NCBI GenBank assembly: GCA_949289155.1
Contig: CASEMX010000011.1
Location: 1 to 62,708 of the forward strand
Source of the DNA: an uncultured Parabacteroides sp.
Lineage (GTDB): Bacteria; Bacteroidota; Bacteroidia; Bacteroidales; Tannerellaceae
Direction of reading: 5' to 3'
Length of the DNA: 62,708 bases
Part shown: one piece after another, positions 45,635 through 56,652 of the stretch
How positions within the stretch are numbered: the first letter of the stretch is position 1
How the letters are laid out: each line of letters begins with the position of its first letter
Notes under the pieces: generated by a model
Told to the model about the DNA's origin: nothing
The model's database searches: none
What the model saw: only the letters and a program-made list of their open reading frames with translations
Position numbers and translations under genes: made by a program

Positions 45635-48223
45635 TCAATTCTGGAAACTCAACCCATCTCCGGCTTTATCGATAACGATAGGACGGCTGCGGTCAACCTT
45701 TCCGCTCAAGATTTCCTTCGACAGCTCGTTCAATACGTACCGCTGGATAACTCGCTTGACAGGACGCGCACCGAATTGTGGGTCGTATCCCTCATGACTG
45801 ATAAAGTCAAGAGCCGCATCGGTAAATTTCAACTCAATGCCATTCTGTGCCACCATCTTCTTGACGGTATTCAATTGCAAACCGACAATCTGGCGAATCT
45901 CGTTCTCCGTCAACGGCGTGAACATGATGATTTCATCAATACGGTTCAAGAACTCCGGACGAATTGTCTTTTTCAGCAATTCCAGCACCTCGCCTTTTGT
46001 CTGTTCAATGACTTGCGTACGATTAGCATCCGTTATTTTCTCAAAATTCTCCCGAATCAGCGACGAACCCATATTACTGGTCATAATAATAATGGTATTC
46101 TTGAAATTAACGGTCCTACCTTTGTTATCCGTAAGTCGTCCGTCATCCAAGACCTGCAACAAAATATTGAACACGTCCGGATGGGCTTTTTCTATTTCAT
46201 CGAACAACACAACCGAATAAGGCTTCCGACGAATAGCCTCCGTCAATTGACCGCCTTCATCATATCCGACATATCCCGGAGGCGCTCCGATAAGTCGGGT
46301 AGCACTGAACTTCTCTTGATATTCGCTCATATCGATTCGCGTCATCATATTCTCATCATCGAACAGATAATCGGCCAACGCCTTAGCCAACTCAGTCTTA
46401 CCTACACCCGTTGTCCCTAAGAAAATGAACGAACCGATAGGACGCTTCGGGTCTTGAAGCCCGGCACGGCTACGACGGACGGCATCTGCAATCGCATGGA
46501 TAGCTTCATCCTGACCGATAACCCGCTTATGCAATTCCTCTTCCAAATGCAACAGCTTATCTCGTTCGCTCTGCAACATCTTCGTTACTGGAATACCTGT
46601 CCAACGGGATACTACCTCCGCAATATCATCGCTATCGACCTCCTCTTTAATCATTGCCGAAGCACCTTGCATCGTATGCAATTTCTCTTGTACTTCTTTA
46701 ATGTCGTTCTCTTTTTCCTTTATTTTTCCATAACGTATCTCAGCTACTACGCCATAGTTGCCTTCACGTTCGGCTTTTTCGGCTTCAAACTTCAAGTTCT
46801 CGATGTCTATCTTATCCTGTTGGATTTTATTGATTAAAGACTTCTCGCTTTCCCATTGCGCCTTTTGTTTGGTCTCTTCATCCTTCAGGTCGGCAATCTC
46901 TTTATTCAACTGTTCCAACTTTTGCTTGTCGTCTTCCCGCTTAATTGCCTCCCGTTCTATCTCCAACTGTTTGATACGGCGGGAAACCTCATCCAATGCT
47001 TCCGGCACGGAATCCATCTGCATCCGCAAACGGGCTGCGGCTTCATCCATCAAGTCGATTGCCTTATCCGGCAGGAAACGGTCCGTGATATATCTTGTCG
47101 ATAATTGGACAGCGGCAATGATGGCATCATCCTTAATACGTACCTTGTGGTGGTTCTCATACTTCTCTTTCAAGCCACGCAAGATAGATATCGCATCCAA
47201 TTCATCCGGCTCATCTACCATGACTATCTGAAAGCGGCGTTCCAATGCCTTATCCTTCTCAAAATACTTCTGGTACTCGTCCAAGGTCGTCGCACCGATG
47301 GCACGCAACTCGCCACGCGCCAACGCAGGCTTCAAGATATTGGCGGCATCCATTGCGCCTTCTCCCTTGCCGGCTCCGACCAATGTATGGATTTCATCGA
47401 TAAACAGAATGATTTCGCCATCCGACTTTATCACTTCATTGACTACCGCCTTCAGCCGTTCCTCAAATTCGCCCTTATACTTCGCTCCGGCTATCAGAGC
47501 ACCCATATCCAACGAGTAAATCTGTTTCGACTTCAGGTTCTCCGGCACGTCACCCCGGATAATACGGTGCGCCAATCCCTCCGCAATGGCGGTTTTACCG
47601 ACACCCGGCTCACCTATTAATATAGGGTTATTCTTTGTACGGCGGCTCAATATCTGCAGCACACGCCGGATTTCTTCGTCTCGCCCAATCACCGGGTCCA
47701 ACTTTCCGCTCCGCGCACGCTCGTTCAGATTAATGGCATACTTGCTTAATGCCTCATACGTATCCTCCGCCGATTGAGACGTCACCTTATTCCCCTTGCG
47801 TAATTCTTCGATAGCCTTACGCAATTCGGCTTCGGTCACACCCGCATCCTTCAGAATCTGCGAAGCCGTACTCTTCTCAGTAAACAACGCCAAGAATATC
47901 GGCTCCAGCGAGACATATTGGTCGCCCAACTTCGAAGAATAATCGATAGCCTTCTGCAATACCGTATTTGTTTCACCGGAAAGGTAAGGCTCCCCGCCCG
48001 ACACTTTCGGCAACGATGCTATCTGGGCATCCAATGCCCGCACTACATTTTGCGAACTCACCCCTAACTTCTGGAACAAGAAATTAGTGATGCTTTCGCC
48101 CGTCATAATGACAGCCTTCAGCAAATGCACCGGCTCGATAGCCTGCTGGTTATTCTGCGTAACCAACTGCACCGCCTGCTGCACTGCCTCTTGCGCTTTA
48201 ATTGTAAAGTTATTAAAATTCAT
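45635..48223 (-). CDS. clpB: ATP-dependent disaggregase ClpB
   Basis: The 862-residue Hsp100 chaperone has an N-domain (1-145), AAA1 with GEPGVGKTA near 205 and arginine-finger region, a coiled-coil M-domain (about 405-525, [20 protein letters not shown]), and AAA2 with GTTGVGKTE near 605 and [15 protein letters not shown]. The M-domain distinguishes it from ClpA/ClpC. It resolves protein aggregates with DnaK after heat stress. It is divergent from mscL across a nested palindromic array. Confidence 0.97.
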   Translation of the reverse strand: MNFNNFTIKAQEAVQQAVQLVTQNNQQAIEPVHLLKAVIMTGESITNFLFQKLGVSSQNVVRALDAQIASLPKVSGGEPYLSGETNTVLQKAIDYSSKLGDQYVSLEPIFLALFTEKSTASQILKDAGVTEAELRKAIEELRKGNKVTSQSAEDTYEALSKYAINLNERARSGKLDPVIGRDEEIRRVLQILSRRTKNNPILIGEPGVGKTAIAEGLAHRIIRGDVPENLKSKQIYSLDMGALIAGAKYKGEFEERLKAVVNEVIKSDGEIILFIDEIHTLVGAGKGEGAMDAANILKPALARGELRAIGATTLDEYQKYFEKDKALERRFQIVMVDEPDELDAISILRGLKEKYENHHKVRIKDDAIIAAVQLSTRYITDRFLPDKAIDLMDEAAARLRMQMDSVPEALDEVSRRIKQLEIEREAIKREDDKQKLEQLNKEIADLKDEETKQKAQWESEKSLINKIQQDKIDIENLKFEAEKAEREGNYGVVAEIRYGKIKEKENDIKEVQEKLHTMQGASAMIKEEVDSDDIAEVVSRWTGIPVTKMLQSERDKLLHLEEELHKRVIGQDEAIHAIADAVRRSRAGLQDPKRPIGSFIFLGTTGVGKTELAKALADYLFDDENMMTRIDMSEYQEKFSATRLIGAPPGYVGYDEGGQLTEAIRRKPYSVVLFDEIEKAHPDVFNILLQVLDDGRLTDNKGRTVNFKNTIIIMTSNMGSSLIRENFEKITDANRTQVIEQTKGEVLELLKKTIRPEFLNRIDEIIMFTPLTENEIRQIVGLQLNTVKKMVAQNGIELKFTDAALDFISHEGYDPQFGARPVKRVIQRYVLNELSKEILSGKVDRSRPIVIDKAGDGLSFQN

Positions 48224-48418
48224 ATCGCTAAGTTCCTTTCTTTTTTTCTGTGATTAATAAATTCACTATCCCTATGCACAAACGCAATGCCAAAGGGAGC
48301 ATCATGCCATTTTGTCATCGGCGCCCTACTTTCTCCCACCCGAAGCCTGCCTTTCTGTCCCTTCCCTTCCTCCATTTTGTCTCCTTCATAGGGAGAGTCC
48401 GTTCCTTCCCCCTCGAAG

Positions 48419-48667
48419 AAAAGTTTAAATCCTGCCGAAGAAAAGTTGAAAAGTACGGCAGGAAAAGTTATCTTCTCCGGGGAGAAATCTTAAAACGCCT
48501 GTGGCGTTTATAAAAACGACACAGGCAATTGTAAAAACGCCACAGGCGTTTATAGAAACGACAGTGGCGTTTTGACTTTTCTACGGCAGGAAAGCAACTT
48601 TTCCTCCCGGTGTATTCAACTTTACGCCGGGAGGAATCCAACTTTTCTTCGGCGAGGAAGAAACGTT
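48419..48667. repeat. Nested palindromic array between clpB and mscL (22-bp outer, 21-bp inner)
   Basis: AAAAGTT occurs at 48419, 48441 and 48463 with a degenerate copy at 48485 (22-bp steps). Then four ACG-anchored units with CGCC/GGCG palindromes lie at 48495, 48516, 48537 and 48558 (21-bp steps). Then the inverted form AACTTT lies at 48573, 48595, 48617, 48639 and 48661 (22-bp steps, the first and last degenerate). So a 21-bp array sits inside an inverted pair of 22-bp half-arrays. The 48224-48764 stretch has no gene. Confidence 0.8.
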
Positions 48668-48715
48668 TCTCCGAGGGGGAAACTGAAACAGATACGGGAT
48701 TGCATTAAGTTTTAT

Positions 48716-48746
48716 TTTGAATATAACAGCAGAGTTACTACCTTTA
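48716..48746 (+). promoter_or_regulatory. Promoter of mscL
   Basis: TTTG at 48716-48719, a 19-bp gap and TACCTTTA (one mismatch to TAnnTTTG) at 48739-48746. It supports the ATG at 48765 rather than an upstream start at 48717. Confidence 0.6.
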
Positions 48747-48764
48747 CCGCAAAATAAAGGGTAT

Positions 48765-49193
48765 ATGGGACAGTTTGTACAAGAGTTCAAGAAGTTCGCC
48801 ATGCGCGGCAACGTAATCGACATGGCGGTCGGTATCATTATCGGAGGAGCGTTCGGCAAAATCGTATCCTCGGTGGTAAATGACCTCGTCATGCCCGGAA
48901 TCGGGCTGATTATAGGCGGGGTTAACTTTAAAGAGTTGAAAATCGTCCTGAAAGAGGCGGTAATGGATGGCGAGACGGTCGTTTCTCCGGCGGTCTCTAT
49001 TAATTATGGTAACTTCTTGCAAACGACGTTCGACTTCCTGATTATCGCCTTCGCCGTGTTTATGCTGGTAAAGGCGGTCAATAAGCTGAGCAAGAAGAAG
49101 GAGGTGGAAGCCAAACCTGCCGCTCCTCCCGCCGATGTGCAGCTTCTGACGGAAATCAGGGATTTATTAAAGGAAAAGTATTCTAAAAAATAA
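48765..49193 (+). CDS. mscL: Large-conductance mechanosensitive channel MscL
   Basis: The 142-residue channel starts [23 protein letters not shown]; the frame is open 16 codons further upstream but that part overlaps the promoter. TM1 contains [25 protein letters not shown] and TM2 is near residues 85-105, followed by the C-terminal helical bundle ([12 protein letters not shown]). It opens to release solutes under hypo-osmotic shock. It is followed within 10 bases by an M48 protease with a good AAGGAGG site. Confidence 0.95.
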   Translation: MGQFVQEFKKFAMRGNVIDMAVGIIIGGAFGKIVSSVVNDLVMPGIGLIIGGVNFKELKIVLKEAVMDGETVVSPAVSINYGNFLQTTFDFLIIAFAVFMLVKAVNKLSKKKEVEAKPAAPPADVQLLTEIRDLLKEKYSKK

Positions 49194-49203
49194 GGAGGTT
49201 ATT

Positions 49204-49995
49204 ATGAAAAGATGCATAGCGTCTATCTGTTTGCTGGCACTCTTGGCAGGGTGCAGCAGCGTTCCGTTGACCGGCAGGAAACAGTTGCTGCTGGTGAGCG
49301 ACCAAGAGGTATTGTCTGCCAGCCTGACGCAGTATTCCGACTATATGAAGACGGCTAAGAAGAGCTCGTCGGGGAAGGATGCTGCGATGGTCACGCGTGT
49401 CGGCAAAAAGATTGCTGCCGCGACCGAGCAATATCTCCGCCAAAGCGGAATGCAGGATGAAATAAAGAACTTCTCGTGGGAATTCAATCTGGTAAAGGAT
49501 GACCAAGTAAACGCGTTCTGTATGCCGGGCGGGAAAATCGTCGTGTATGAGGGACTGATGAATCTGGTAGAGTCGGACGACGAATTGGCAGTCGTATTGG
49601 GGCACGAAGTGGCGCACGCCGTTGCCAAACATAGCAACGAGCGAATGAGCCAGCAGCTGGTTGCACAGTACGGAGCCCAGATTCTGGGCGCGGCGGTTGC
49701 CAATAAGAGCCAAGCGGTCCAGACGGTGGCAAGTTCGGTCTATGGAATCGGCGCGCAATATGGCGTAATGCTGCCTTTTTCGCGCAAACATGAGAGCGAA
49801 GCGGATTACATGGGATTGATTCTGATGACAATGGCAGGGTATAATCCGGACGTTGCCGTCCATTTCTGGGAAAAGATGTCGGCAGGCTCCGGCGGAAAGG
49901 TTCCGGAGTTCATGAGCACGCACCCCAGCGATGCGCGACGCATTGCAGATATCGAGAAAGAGCTGCCTGCCATCAAAAAGAGCTTAGGGAAATAA
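49204..49995 (+). CDS. M48 family metalloprotease, lipoprotein
   Basis: The 263-residue protein has a lipobox (LLAGC) and M48 catalytic domain with the zinc motif HEVAH near residue 138 and the downstream Glu ligand in ESEADYMGL. It resembles LoiP/YcaL/BepA-type envelope proteases that remove damaged membrane proteins. It is co-directional with mscL, 10 bases downstream, so both may respond to envelope stress. Confidence 0.92.
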   Translation: MKRCIASICLLALLAGCSSVPLTGRKQLLLVSDQEVLSASLTQYSDYMKTAKKSSSGKDAAMVTRVGKKIAAATEQYLRQSGMQDEIKNFSWEFNLVKDDQVNAFCMPGGKIVVYEGLMNLVESDDELAVVLGHEVAHAVAKHSNERMSQQLVAQYGAQILGAAVANKSQAVQTVASSVYGIGAQYGVMLPFSRKHESEADYMGLILMTMAGYNPDVAVHFWEKMSAGSGGKVPEFMSTHPSDARRIADIEKELPAIKKSLGK

Positions 49996-50027
49996 AAAGC
50001 CCGAATGAGAGGCATATATATAAATGT

Positions 50028-50067
50028 AAAGATATCCGGCATAAGATTGGAAATGCCGGATATTTTT
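50028..50067. terminator. Bidirectional terminator
   Basis: AAAGATATCCGGCAT and ATGCCGGATATTTTT form a near-perfect stem between convergent stop codons (49995 and 50072). Confidence 0.85.
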
Positions 50068-50071
50068 ATGT

Positions 50072-51550
50072 TTACTTCGGATATTCGGAGAGATAATAAT
50101 AGGTCTCGCGCGACGGGAGGCTCTCGATATGATAGCGCGTCGAGGCAGTTACGACAAACAGATAGCCCTGTTCGCGCTCGGCGACCGGCAGATAAAGTTC
50201 CGTTCCCCGTATGTTCGTTGCCAAAATATGCTGGGCAGAATCGAGGTTTATCGTATCTCTCAGGGAATAATAGACGGTATAAGTCAAATCCTGCGTTTCT
50301 CCTTCCGGCTTTTTCCAAGAAAGCTTCAACTCGCCCGGCAAGCGTTCTACATGCAGGGCAGCAGGGGCAGCAGGGACAGAGTCGTTCAACCACGTGAGCG
50401 GAGGCAATTGCGCAGGATAACGGTAATAGATATCGCGCAATTCGTCATATATGCCCTTTTCGTTGGACAATATATTCCCGCAACGGAAGAAAGAGCAGCC
50501 CGCCGCGCCGAAATAGCGGCTATAATCGATTTGGTCGGTCAAATCGTTCACCGTCCAGTCCGCCTCTTCCTTCGCCAGCCGGTAAGCTCCCAGCCCCGGC
50601 ACAATCAACCGACCATTGGCATTCTCTACCCAATTATCTACGAAAGGGAAAAAGTTATCGTGCAAATAATACATCATCGGGACCAACATATCCTGCTTTC
50701 CTGCAGCCATCCACTGCTTCGCATCCTGATAAACGCTTTCGAAAGCGGTCCATCCTGCGTTCGGAACGCGCGGAATCCGGCTATATTTCCCCAACGGAGA
50801 GCTACTGACCTGCACCCAAGGCTTTATTTGCTTCACGCAATCATATATCCTGCCGACCAGCCGGTTGATATTCTCGCGCCGCCAATCCGCCAGGCTCTTC
50901 TTCTTGCCATACTTCCGATGCGCCGACTTATCCGGGAAACTTTTCGCCGCCTCCGGATAACGGATATAGTCGAAGTGGATACCGTCGATATCATAACCGC
51001 TCACAATCTCGCGCACCAATCCCAACAAATAATCGGTTGTTCCCGGAACGCCCGGGTCCAAAAACCATTCACCCTTGTGTCGTTTACAAAGCTCCGGATG
51101 CCGCTTTACCACCGAAAGCCTTCCCTGTGCTCTGACAGTACGGTCCGAGCCGACGGGGAACGTAACAAACCATGCATGGCATTCCATCCCGCGCCGATGG
51201 CATTCCTTCACCATAAATTCCAATGGGTCATATCCCGGAAGCTTACCGCATTTCCCGGAAAAGATAGCGGCAGCCGGTTCGATGTCCGACCGGTAAGCCA
51301 CATCCCCGCGCAAACGGACTTGGAAAAACACCGTATTGAAATTCGCCTCCTGCAAGCGGTCTAACAATTCGATGGCGGCTTTTTGCTGGGCGATGCGCGA
51401 CGCCTCCGACATTGCCTTGTTTCGTGGCCAATCCAACCCATAAATTGTCGTCAGCCATACCGCCCTTATCTCTTTCTTTGGATATTGAATCGCTCCCGCA
51501 AGCTGACAACACAGCCAGCCCACCAAAGCCAATAAGAAGATTCGCTTCAT
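50072..51550 (-). CDS. GHL10-type glycosyl hydrolase with C-terminal Fn3
   Basis: The 492-residue exported protein (signal near LAGAI) has a TIM-barrel of the GHL10/DUF187 family: KKEIRAVWLTTIYGLDWP, ANFNTVFFQVRLRGDVAYRSDIEP, ECHRRGMECHAWF and YDIDGIHFDYIRYP. The last contains the acidic residues of the putative active site. An Fn3-like domain follows at about 400-490. Such enzymes are thought to cleave denuded glycosaminoglycan or peptidoglycan-like chains. It starts 14 bases after the HD-domain gene. Confidence 0.88.
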   Translation of the reverse strand: MKRIFLLALVGWLCCQLAGAIQYPKKEIRAVWLTTIYGLDWPRNKAMSEASRIAQQKAAIELLDRLQEANFNTVFFQVRLRGDVAYRSDIEPAAAIFSGKCGKLPGYDPLEFMVKECHRRGMECHAWFVTFPVGSDRTVRAQGRLSVVKRHPELCKRHKGEWFLDPGVPGTTDYLLGLVREIVSGYDIDGIHFDYIRYPEAAKSFPDKSAHRKYGKKKSLADWRRENINRLVGRIYDCVKQIKPWVQVSSSPLGKYSRIPRVPNAGWTAFESVYQDAKQWMAAGKQDMLVPMMYYLHDNFFPFVDNWVENANGRLIVPGLGAYRLAKEEADWTVNDLTDQIDYSRYFGAAGCSFFRCGNILSNEKGIYDELRDIYYRYPAQLPPLTWLNDSVPAAPAALHVERLPGELKLSWKKPEGETQDLTYTVYYSLRDTINLDSAQHILATNIRGTELYLPVAEREQGYLFVVTASTRYHIESLPSRETYYYLSEYPK

Positions 51551-51564
51551 CGTTTACCAACCAT

Positions 51565-53616
51565 TCAATCTTTTCTCTCCCTCGTCTTCTTCAAATCCGG
51601 ATAACTGATGCGCGTATGGTACATTATCTTCAATTTCTCGATAAAGACCTGCTTGACCGATTCCACATCCCGGAAGGTTAGCGGAGCATTGCGCAGTAAT
51701 CCGTCGGCAATCTGCCCATCGATAATCTTATTGACCAATTGTTTTATTCCCTCTTCAGTATGCTCTTTCAAACTACGCGAAGCCGCTTCGACTGAATCCG
51801 CCATCATCACAATAGCCGTCTCCTTCGAGAAGGGATTCGGTCCCGGATAGGTAAACAATTCCTCGTCAACCGGTTTGTCCGGATATTGGTTCTTATAGGA
51901 ATTATAGAAATACTTCGCTTTGCCGCGCCCATGATGCGTCCGGATAAAGTCGATAATCTCTTTCGGCAAACCGGCTTTTTCAGCAATCTTTACTCCTTCC
52001 GTCACATGGCTAATCACTCGCTGGGCACTCTCGATATAGGAAAGGCTGTTATGCGGATTGACATTCGTATTCTGATTCTCGGTAAAATAGAGCGGATTAC
52101 TCATCTTTCCGATATCATGATACAGTGCTCCGGTACGAACCAACTGAGCATTGGCTCCAATCTTGGTCGCCGCCTCTGACGCAATAATAGAAACTTGTAA
52201 GGAATGCTGGAATGTTCCCGGACAGGTCTCGCTCAACTTCTTCAAGACGCCATTATTGATGTTCGACAATTCGACCAATGTAATCGTAGATAAGTAACCG
52301 AACGTCTTTTCCAGCATATATACCAAGACATACGTAAACATCAGCAGGATAAAGTTGATACCGAAATAAAGCATCATGACCCAATGTATCTTATTATAGT
52401 CGGCATCCTGATAAAGCACCAAACTAATATAAGATAAGGTATAGGAAAGGAAGACAAACAACGCACAATGCATCAGCTGCGACCGTTGGGAAAGTTCCTT
52501 CAAACTGAATGTAACCACCATTCCGGCAATAATCTGAAGAATCAAGAACTCATGCGGGAAAGGAGTCATCACCGATGAAATCAATACCGTAATCAAATGG
52601 GTGAAAAGAGCCGTACGGGAATCGAAGAAGGTACGGACCACAATCGGTATAATTGCATAAGGGATGATATATACACTGAATAAATTATAGGTAACGCATA
52701 TCTCTGTAATCAAAACTGCCGAGAAGATACAGGACAAAAGAAAGAATGTGTTCCTACGATTGTGCAATATCTTCGGACGGAACGACCACAAGTAGAGCCA
52801 ATAACAGAACAACAGACCGAACACAAGGATAATCTGTCCCGCCAACATGAAATTGTGCCGCTGCGCACCACCGGATTTGGATTCATACACTGTCTTTAAT
52901 GAACGAAGGACATTATAAGTATGCGAATCGACTATCTCTCCCCTATCGACAATCCGTTCGCCGGCCTGGACTACTCCGGAAGATATCGGAACACTCTGCA
53001 ATAATTCATTTCTTACTTTGTCCGACATGTCTTGGTCGTAAGAGACATTCTCCGAGAGATAATTGTTGATATCGCAAGACTGGAGCAATGCCTTATTCAA
53101 CGAGGCAGGACAATTATTGATAATAAACTCATAAGCGCTCTTTACCGTAAACAAATCGGAGACATGGTGCTTGGATGAAATCGTATTCCGGAGCAGATTA
53201 ATATAGGTATAATTGGCAGCCCGCAGACTCTCGAAATCCTGCGAAGAGACAATTCCGTTCGTATAGAGTTGCTGGAGCATCTTCTCGATATACTGCATAT
53301 ATGCCGGAGTAACCTTTACCGAAAGATGGCTTTGGTAATCCGTCCTCAATTTATCAATTTGATTCGTCTCTATCATCGGATTCACCCGGTAATAGGGCTG
53401 GAATTTCTTCAGCGCACTGTCTTGCTCTGCTTTTACCTGTGCATCGCTTTTATAAATCGGGAAATTGCTTGGGGCAGTCAGCAGTCCGTAACGCCAAGGT
53501 TTCCCTTCGTAGAATTGATACTTGAATTTTCCTTCCCTCGGAAAGAAATAAGAAAGCAATAACGCCGCTACAATGAAGTAGATGGCCGGATGTACATTAT
53601 AATTCTTAATACTCAT
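51565..53616 (-). CDS. 7TM-HD phosphodiesterase (PgpH-like)
   Basis: The protein, about 683 residues from the ATG at 53616, has an N-terminal TM, a large extracytoplasmic 7TMR-HDED region, seven TM segments (about 255-450) and a cytoplasmic HD domain (PGTFQHSLQVSIIASEAA, LYHDIGKM, IDFIRTHHGRGK). This order is that of PgpH, which hydrolyses cyclic di-AMP. It lies upstream of GHL10 on the same strand and divergent from gltX. Confidence 0.92.
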   Translation of the reverse strand: MSIKNYNVHPAIYFIVAALLLSYFFPREGKFKYQFYEGKPWRYGLLTAPSNFPIYKSDAQVKAEQDSALKKFQPYYRVNPMIETNQIDKLRTDYQSHLSVKVTPAYMQYIEKMLQQLYTNGIVSSQDFESLRAANYTYINLLRNTISSKHHVSDLFTVKSAYEFIINNCPASLNKALLQSCDINNYLSENVSYDQDMSDKVRNELLQSVPISSGVVQAGERIVDRGEIVDSHTYNVLRSLKTVYESKSGGAQRHNFMLAGQIILVFGLLFCYWLYLWSFRPKILHNRRNTFFLLSCIFSAVLITEICVTYNLFSVYIIPYAIIPIVVRTFFDSRTALFTHLITVLISSVMTPFPHEFLILQIIAGMVVTFSLKELSQRSQLMHCALFVFLSYTLSYISLVLYQDADYNKIHWVMMLYFGINFILLMFTYVLVYMLEKTFGYLSTITLVELSNINNGVLKKLSETCPGTFQHSLQVSIIASEAATKIGANAQLVRTGALYHDIGKMSNPLYFTENQNTNVNPHNSLSYIESAQRVISHVTEGVKIAEKAGLPKEIIDFIRTHHGRGKAKYFYNSYKNQYPDKPVDEELFTYPGPNPFSKETAIVMMADSVEAASRSLKEHTEEGIKQLVNKIIDGQIADGLLRNAPLTFRDVESVKQVFIEKLKIMYHTRISYPDLKKTRERKD

Positions 53617-53674
53617 ATTCTTCAATTTGGGGCGAAATGTACGAAAAAAAGTTTAGGAAGAGAAAAAAAAGGCG

Positions 53675-53682
53675 TAATTTTG
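53675..53682 (+). promoter_or_regulatory. -7 element for gltX
   Basis: TAATTTTG matches TAnnTTTG, about 43 bases upstream of the gltX ATG. GTTTA at 53651 is a weak -33 at 19 bp. Confidence 0.5.
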
Positions 53683-53724
53683 CCGCGTTAATTATTAAGC
53701 ATAGTTTAAAAACAGAATAAAATT

Positions 53725-55242
53725 ATGACTCAAAGGAAAGTTAGAGTTCGTTTCGCGCCCAGTCCAACAGGTGCGCTGCACATCGGTGGTGTTCGTACAG
53801 CTTTATACAATTATTTATTTGCAAAACAGCATGGCGGAGATTTGATTCTTCGCATCGAAGATACCGATTCCCAACGTTTCGTTCCGGGAGCGGAAGCCTA
53901 TATTATTGAAGCCCTGACATGGTTAGGAATTCATTTCGACGAAGGCGTTGGATTCGGAGGAAATTACGGACCTTATCGCCAAAGCGAACGCCGGGATATT
54001 TACAAGAAATATGTGGACCAGTTGTTGGCATCCGGACATGCGTACATCGCATTCGATACGCCGGCTGAGTTGGAGGAGAAAAGAAAAGCGATACAGAACT
54101 TCCAATATGACGCTTCTACACGTATGCAGATGCGCAACTCTTTGACGCTTTCCGAAGATGAGACTAAAGCTTTGATAGAATCGGGCCATCAATATGTTGT
54201 CCGTGTAAAGATAGAACCGAACGAAGATATCCATGTCAATGATTTGATTCGTGGCGAGGTGGTTATTAATTCATCTATCTTGGATGACAAGGTGCTTTAC
54301 AAATCAGCCGACCAACTGCCTACTTATCACTTGGCAAATATCGTAGATGACCATTTGATGGAGGTCAGCCATGTAATCCGTGGTGAAGAGTGGTTGCCCA
54401 GTGCGCCGTTGCACGTACTTCTGTACCGTTATTTCGGTTGGGAAGAGACTATGCCGCAGTTCGCGCATCTCTCTTTGCTCTTGAAACCGGAAGGAAACGG
54501 CAAGTTGAGCAAACGGGATGGCGACAGATTGGGATTCCCGGTATTCCCGTTGGAGTGGCATGACCCGAAAACAGGCGATGTATCCTCAGGGTATCGTGAG
54601 AGCGGTTATCTCCCGGAAGCGGTGGTGAACTTCTTGGCACTGCTGGGATGGAATCCGGGCAACGACCAAGAGGTCATGAGCATGGACGAGCTTATCAAAG
54701 CCTTCGATTTGCGCCATTGCAGCAAGAGCGGAGCTAAATTCGATTACGAGAAAGGCAAATGGTTCAACCATCAATATATCCAGAAGAAGGATAACAAAGA
54801 GATTGCCGCTCTTTTTATGCCAATCTTGAAGGCGCATGGCGTAGATGCAGAACCGGCTTACGTCGAAAAGGTAGTCGGAATGATGAAAGACCGCGTCAGC
54901 TTCATCAAAGATTTGTGGGATGTGGCTTCGTTCTTCTTCGTGGCTCCGACAGAATATGACGAAAAGACCCGGAAGAAACGCTGGAAAGAGGATAGCGCGG
55001 CGCAACTGACCGAGTTCATCGAGGTATTGCGCGAGCATGAGCCGTTCGATATCGAAAGCACGGAGAATGCTGCCAAAGCATGGATTGAAAGCAAAGGGTA
55101 TCATTTGGGCAACATCATGAACGCTGCCCGTTTGGCTTTGGTGGGCGAAGGAAAAGGTCCGCATATCTTCGACATAACAGAAGCACTGGGTAAAGAGGAA
55201 TCCATCCGACGTATCCAACGGGCGATTGAGGTATTGAAATAA
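53725..55242 (+). CDS. gltX: Glutamyl-tRNA synthetase
   Basis: The 505-residue class I synthetase has the HIGH motif in [20 protein letters not shown] near residue 12, and the KMSKS-equivalent KLSKRDG near 258. The anticodon-binding domain follows. It charges tRNA-Glu. It is followed by a hairpin and waaA. Confidence 0.97.
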   Translation: MTQRKVRVRFAPSPTGALHIGGVRTALYNYLFAKQHGGDLILRIEDTDSQRFVPGAEAYIIEALTWLGIHFDEGVGFGGNYGPYRQSERRDIYKKYVDQLLASGHAYIAFDTPAELEEKRKAIQNFQYDASTRMQMRNSLTLSEDETKALIESGHQYVVRVKIEPNEDIHVNDLIRGEVVINSSILDDKVLYKSADQLPTYHLANIVDDHLMEVSHVIRGEEWLPSAPLHVLLYRYFGWEETMPQFAHLSLLLKPEGNGKLSKRDGDRLGFPVFPLEWHDPKTGDVSSGYRESGYLPEAVVNFLALLGWNPGNDQEVMSMDELIKAFDLRHCSKSGAKFDYEKGKWFNHQYIQKKDNKEIAALFMPILKAHGVDAEPAYVEKVVGMMKDRVSFIKDLWDVASFFFVAPTEYDEKTRKKRWKEDSAAQLTEFIEVLREHEPFDIESTENAAKAWIESKGYHLGNIMNAARLALVGEGKGPHIFDITEALGKEESIRRIQRAIEVLK

Positions 55243-55257
55243 TTTTTTTGATAGTCA

Positions 55258-55293
55258 GGAGTTGGTAATTGGCAGTTTGTCATTACCAACTCC
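55258..55293. terminator. Hairpin between gltX and waaA
   Basis: GGAGTTGGTAAT and ATTACCAACTCC form a perfect 12-bp stem. There is no long T-run downstream, so partial termination or processing is possible. Confidence 0.65.
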
Positions 55294-55317
55294 CATTTTC
55301 ACCCCCACACAAACAAC

Positions 55318-56562
55318 ATGTACAGCATACTCATTCATTTTTATGCCTTCGTTGTCTCACTGATTGCTCCGTTCCATCGGAAAGCACGGATGATGCGGGC
55401 GGGACAACGCAAAACGTACCGGACTTTACGGGAAAATATCAAGAGTGGAGAAAAATACATCTGGTTTCATGCCGCCTCTTTGGGGGAATTCGAGCAGGGA
55501 CGCCCGATGATGGAAAAAATCAAAGCTGAGTATCCTGAATATAAGATTCTGCTGACCTTCTTCTCGCCTTCGGGCTATGAGGTGCGCAAGAATTATCCCG
55601 GCGCAGACGTGATTTGCTATCTCCCCTTCGATACGCCGTGCCGCGTAAACAAATTCTTGGATTTGGCGCGTCCTGTCGCTGCTGTCTTCATCAAGTATGA
55701 GTTCTGGGGAAATTACCTTTCGGCATTAAAAAAGAAGGGGATTCCTACGTTTATCATCTCGACCATCTTCCGCAGGGAGCAGCTGTTCTTCCAGTGGTTC
55801 GGTGCGCCCTACCGCAAGATGCTCCACTGCTTCACGCATCTTTTCGTACAGGATGAATACTCCAAAAAACTGTTGGCGGAGTATGGGATAACGAACGTCA
55901 CCATTGCGGGAGATACACGCTTCGACCGCGTGCAGGACATCCGCAATGCGGCAAAAGAGCTGCCGCTTATCGACAGCTTTGTACATGATGGGGAGGGCAA
56001 CGAGCGGTTCACTTTGGTGGCAGGCAGTTCGTGGCCGCAAGACGAAGCCTTCCTTCTCCCCTATTTCAACCGGCACGAGGAAATGAAACTGATTATCGCG
56101 CCGCACGAAATCCATGCGGAGCATCTGGCGGCCATCGAGTCGCAGCTCCGCCGTCCTTCTATCCGTCTGTCGCAAGTCCGCTCGGCGGCCGATTTGCAGG
56201 GGAAGGATTGCCTGATTATCGATTGCTTCGGCCTGCTCTCTTCGCTCTATCGCTACGGGCAGGTCGCTTATATCGGCGGAGGTTTCGGCGCAGGAATCCA
56301 CAACACGTTGGAGGCCGCTGTTTATGGGATTCCGGTACTGTTCGGTCCGAAATACCATAAATTCAAAGAGGCGAAAGACCTGATTGCCGCCGGAGGTGGT
56401 TTTGCCTTGCAGAATGGCTCGGAATTCGATGCGCGGATGGATGAGCTGATGGCATCGGAGCCCAAACGCAAGCAGGCGGGCAGGGCTGCAGGCGATTTCG
56501 TACATTCCCGCACCGGCGCTACGGCCTTAATTCTTCCGCAAATTATCAAGGCGTGTAAATAA
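55318..56562 (+). CDS. waaA: 3-deoxy-D-manno-octulosonic acid (Kdo) transferase
   Basis: The 414-residue GT-B glycosyltransferase attaches Kdo to lipid A precursor. It has an N-terminal anchor helix, IWFHAASLGEFEQGRPMME with the conserved Glu, LTFFSPSGYEV, and the C-terminal donor-binding block YIGGGFGAGIHNTLEAAVYGIPVLFGPKYHKFKEAKDLI (read in parts). Length and motifs are normal. A strong terminator follows. Confidence 0.95.
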   Translation: MYSILIHFYAFVVSLIAPFHRKARMMRAGQRKTYRTLRENIKSGEKYIWFHAASLGEFEQGRPMMEKIKAEYPEYKILLTFFSPSGYEVRKNYPGADVICYLPFDTPCRVNKFLDLARPVAAVFIKYEFWGNYLSALKKKGIPTFIISTIFRREQLFFQWFGAPYRKMLHCFTHLFVQDEYSKKLLAEYGITNVTIAGDTRFDRVQDIRNAAKELPLIDSFVHDGEGNERFTLVAGSSWPQDEAFLLPYFNRHEEMKLIIAPHEIHAEHLAAIESQLRRPSIRLSQVRSAADLQGKDCLIIDCFGLLSSLYRYGQVAYIGGGFGAGIHNTLEAAVYGIPVLFGPKYHKFKEAKDLIAAGGGFALQNGSEFDARMDELMASEPKRKQAGRAAGDFVHSRTGATALILPQIIKACK

Positions 56563-56578
56563 TGAACTTCAAAAATCG

Positions 56579-56622
56579 TTTTAAAGCTCTTCCGAGTGGT
56601 CGGGAGGGCTTTAAAACTTTTT
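56579..56622 (+). terminator. waaA terminator
   Basis: TTTTAAAGC and GCTTTAAAA arms with an inner CTTCC/GGGAGG pairing, then CTTTTTT. Confidence 0.8.
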
Positions 56623-56652
56623 TATCCCTCAAATAAAACCTCAAAAATGTCT

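Noticed and set aside
50129-51364. 411-aa plus-strand ORF opposite GHL10
   Set aside because: Antisense shadow; the minus-strand frame has a signal peptide and family motifs.
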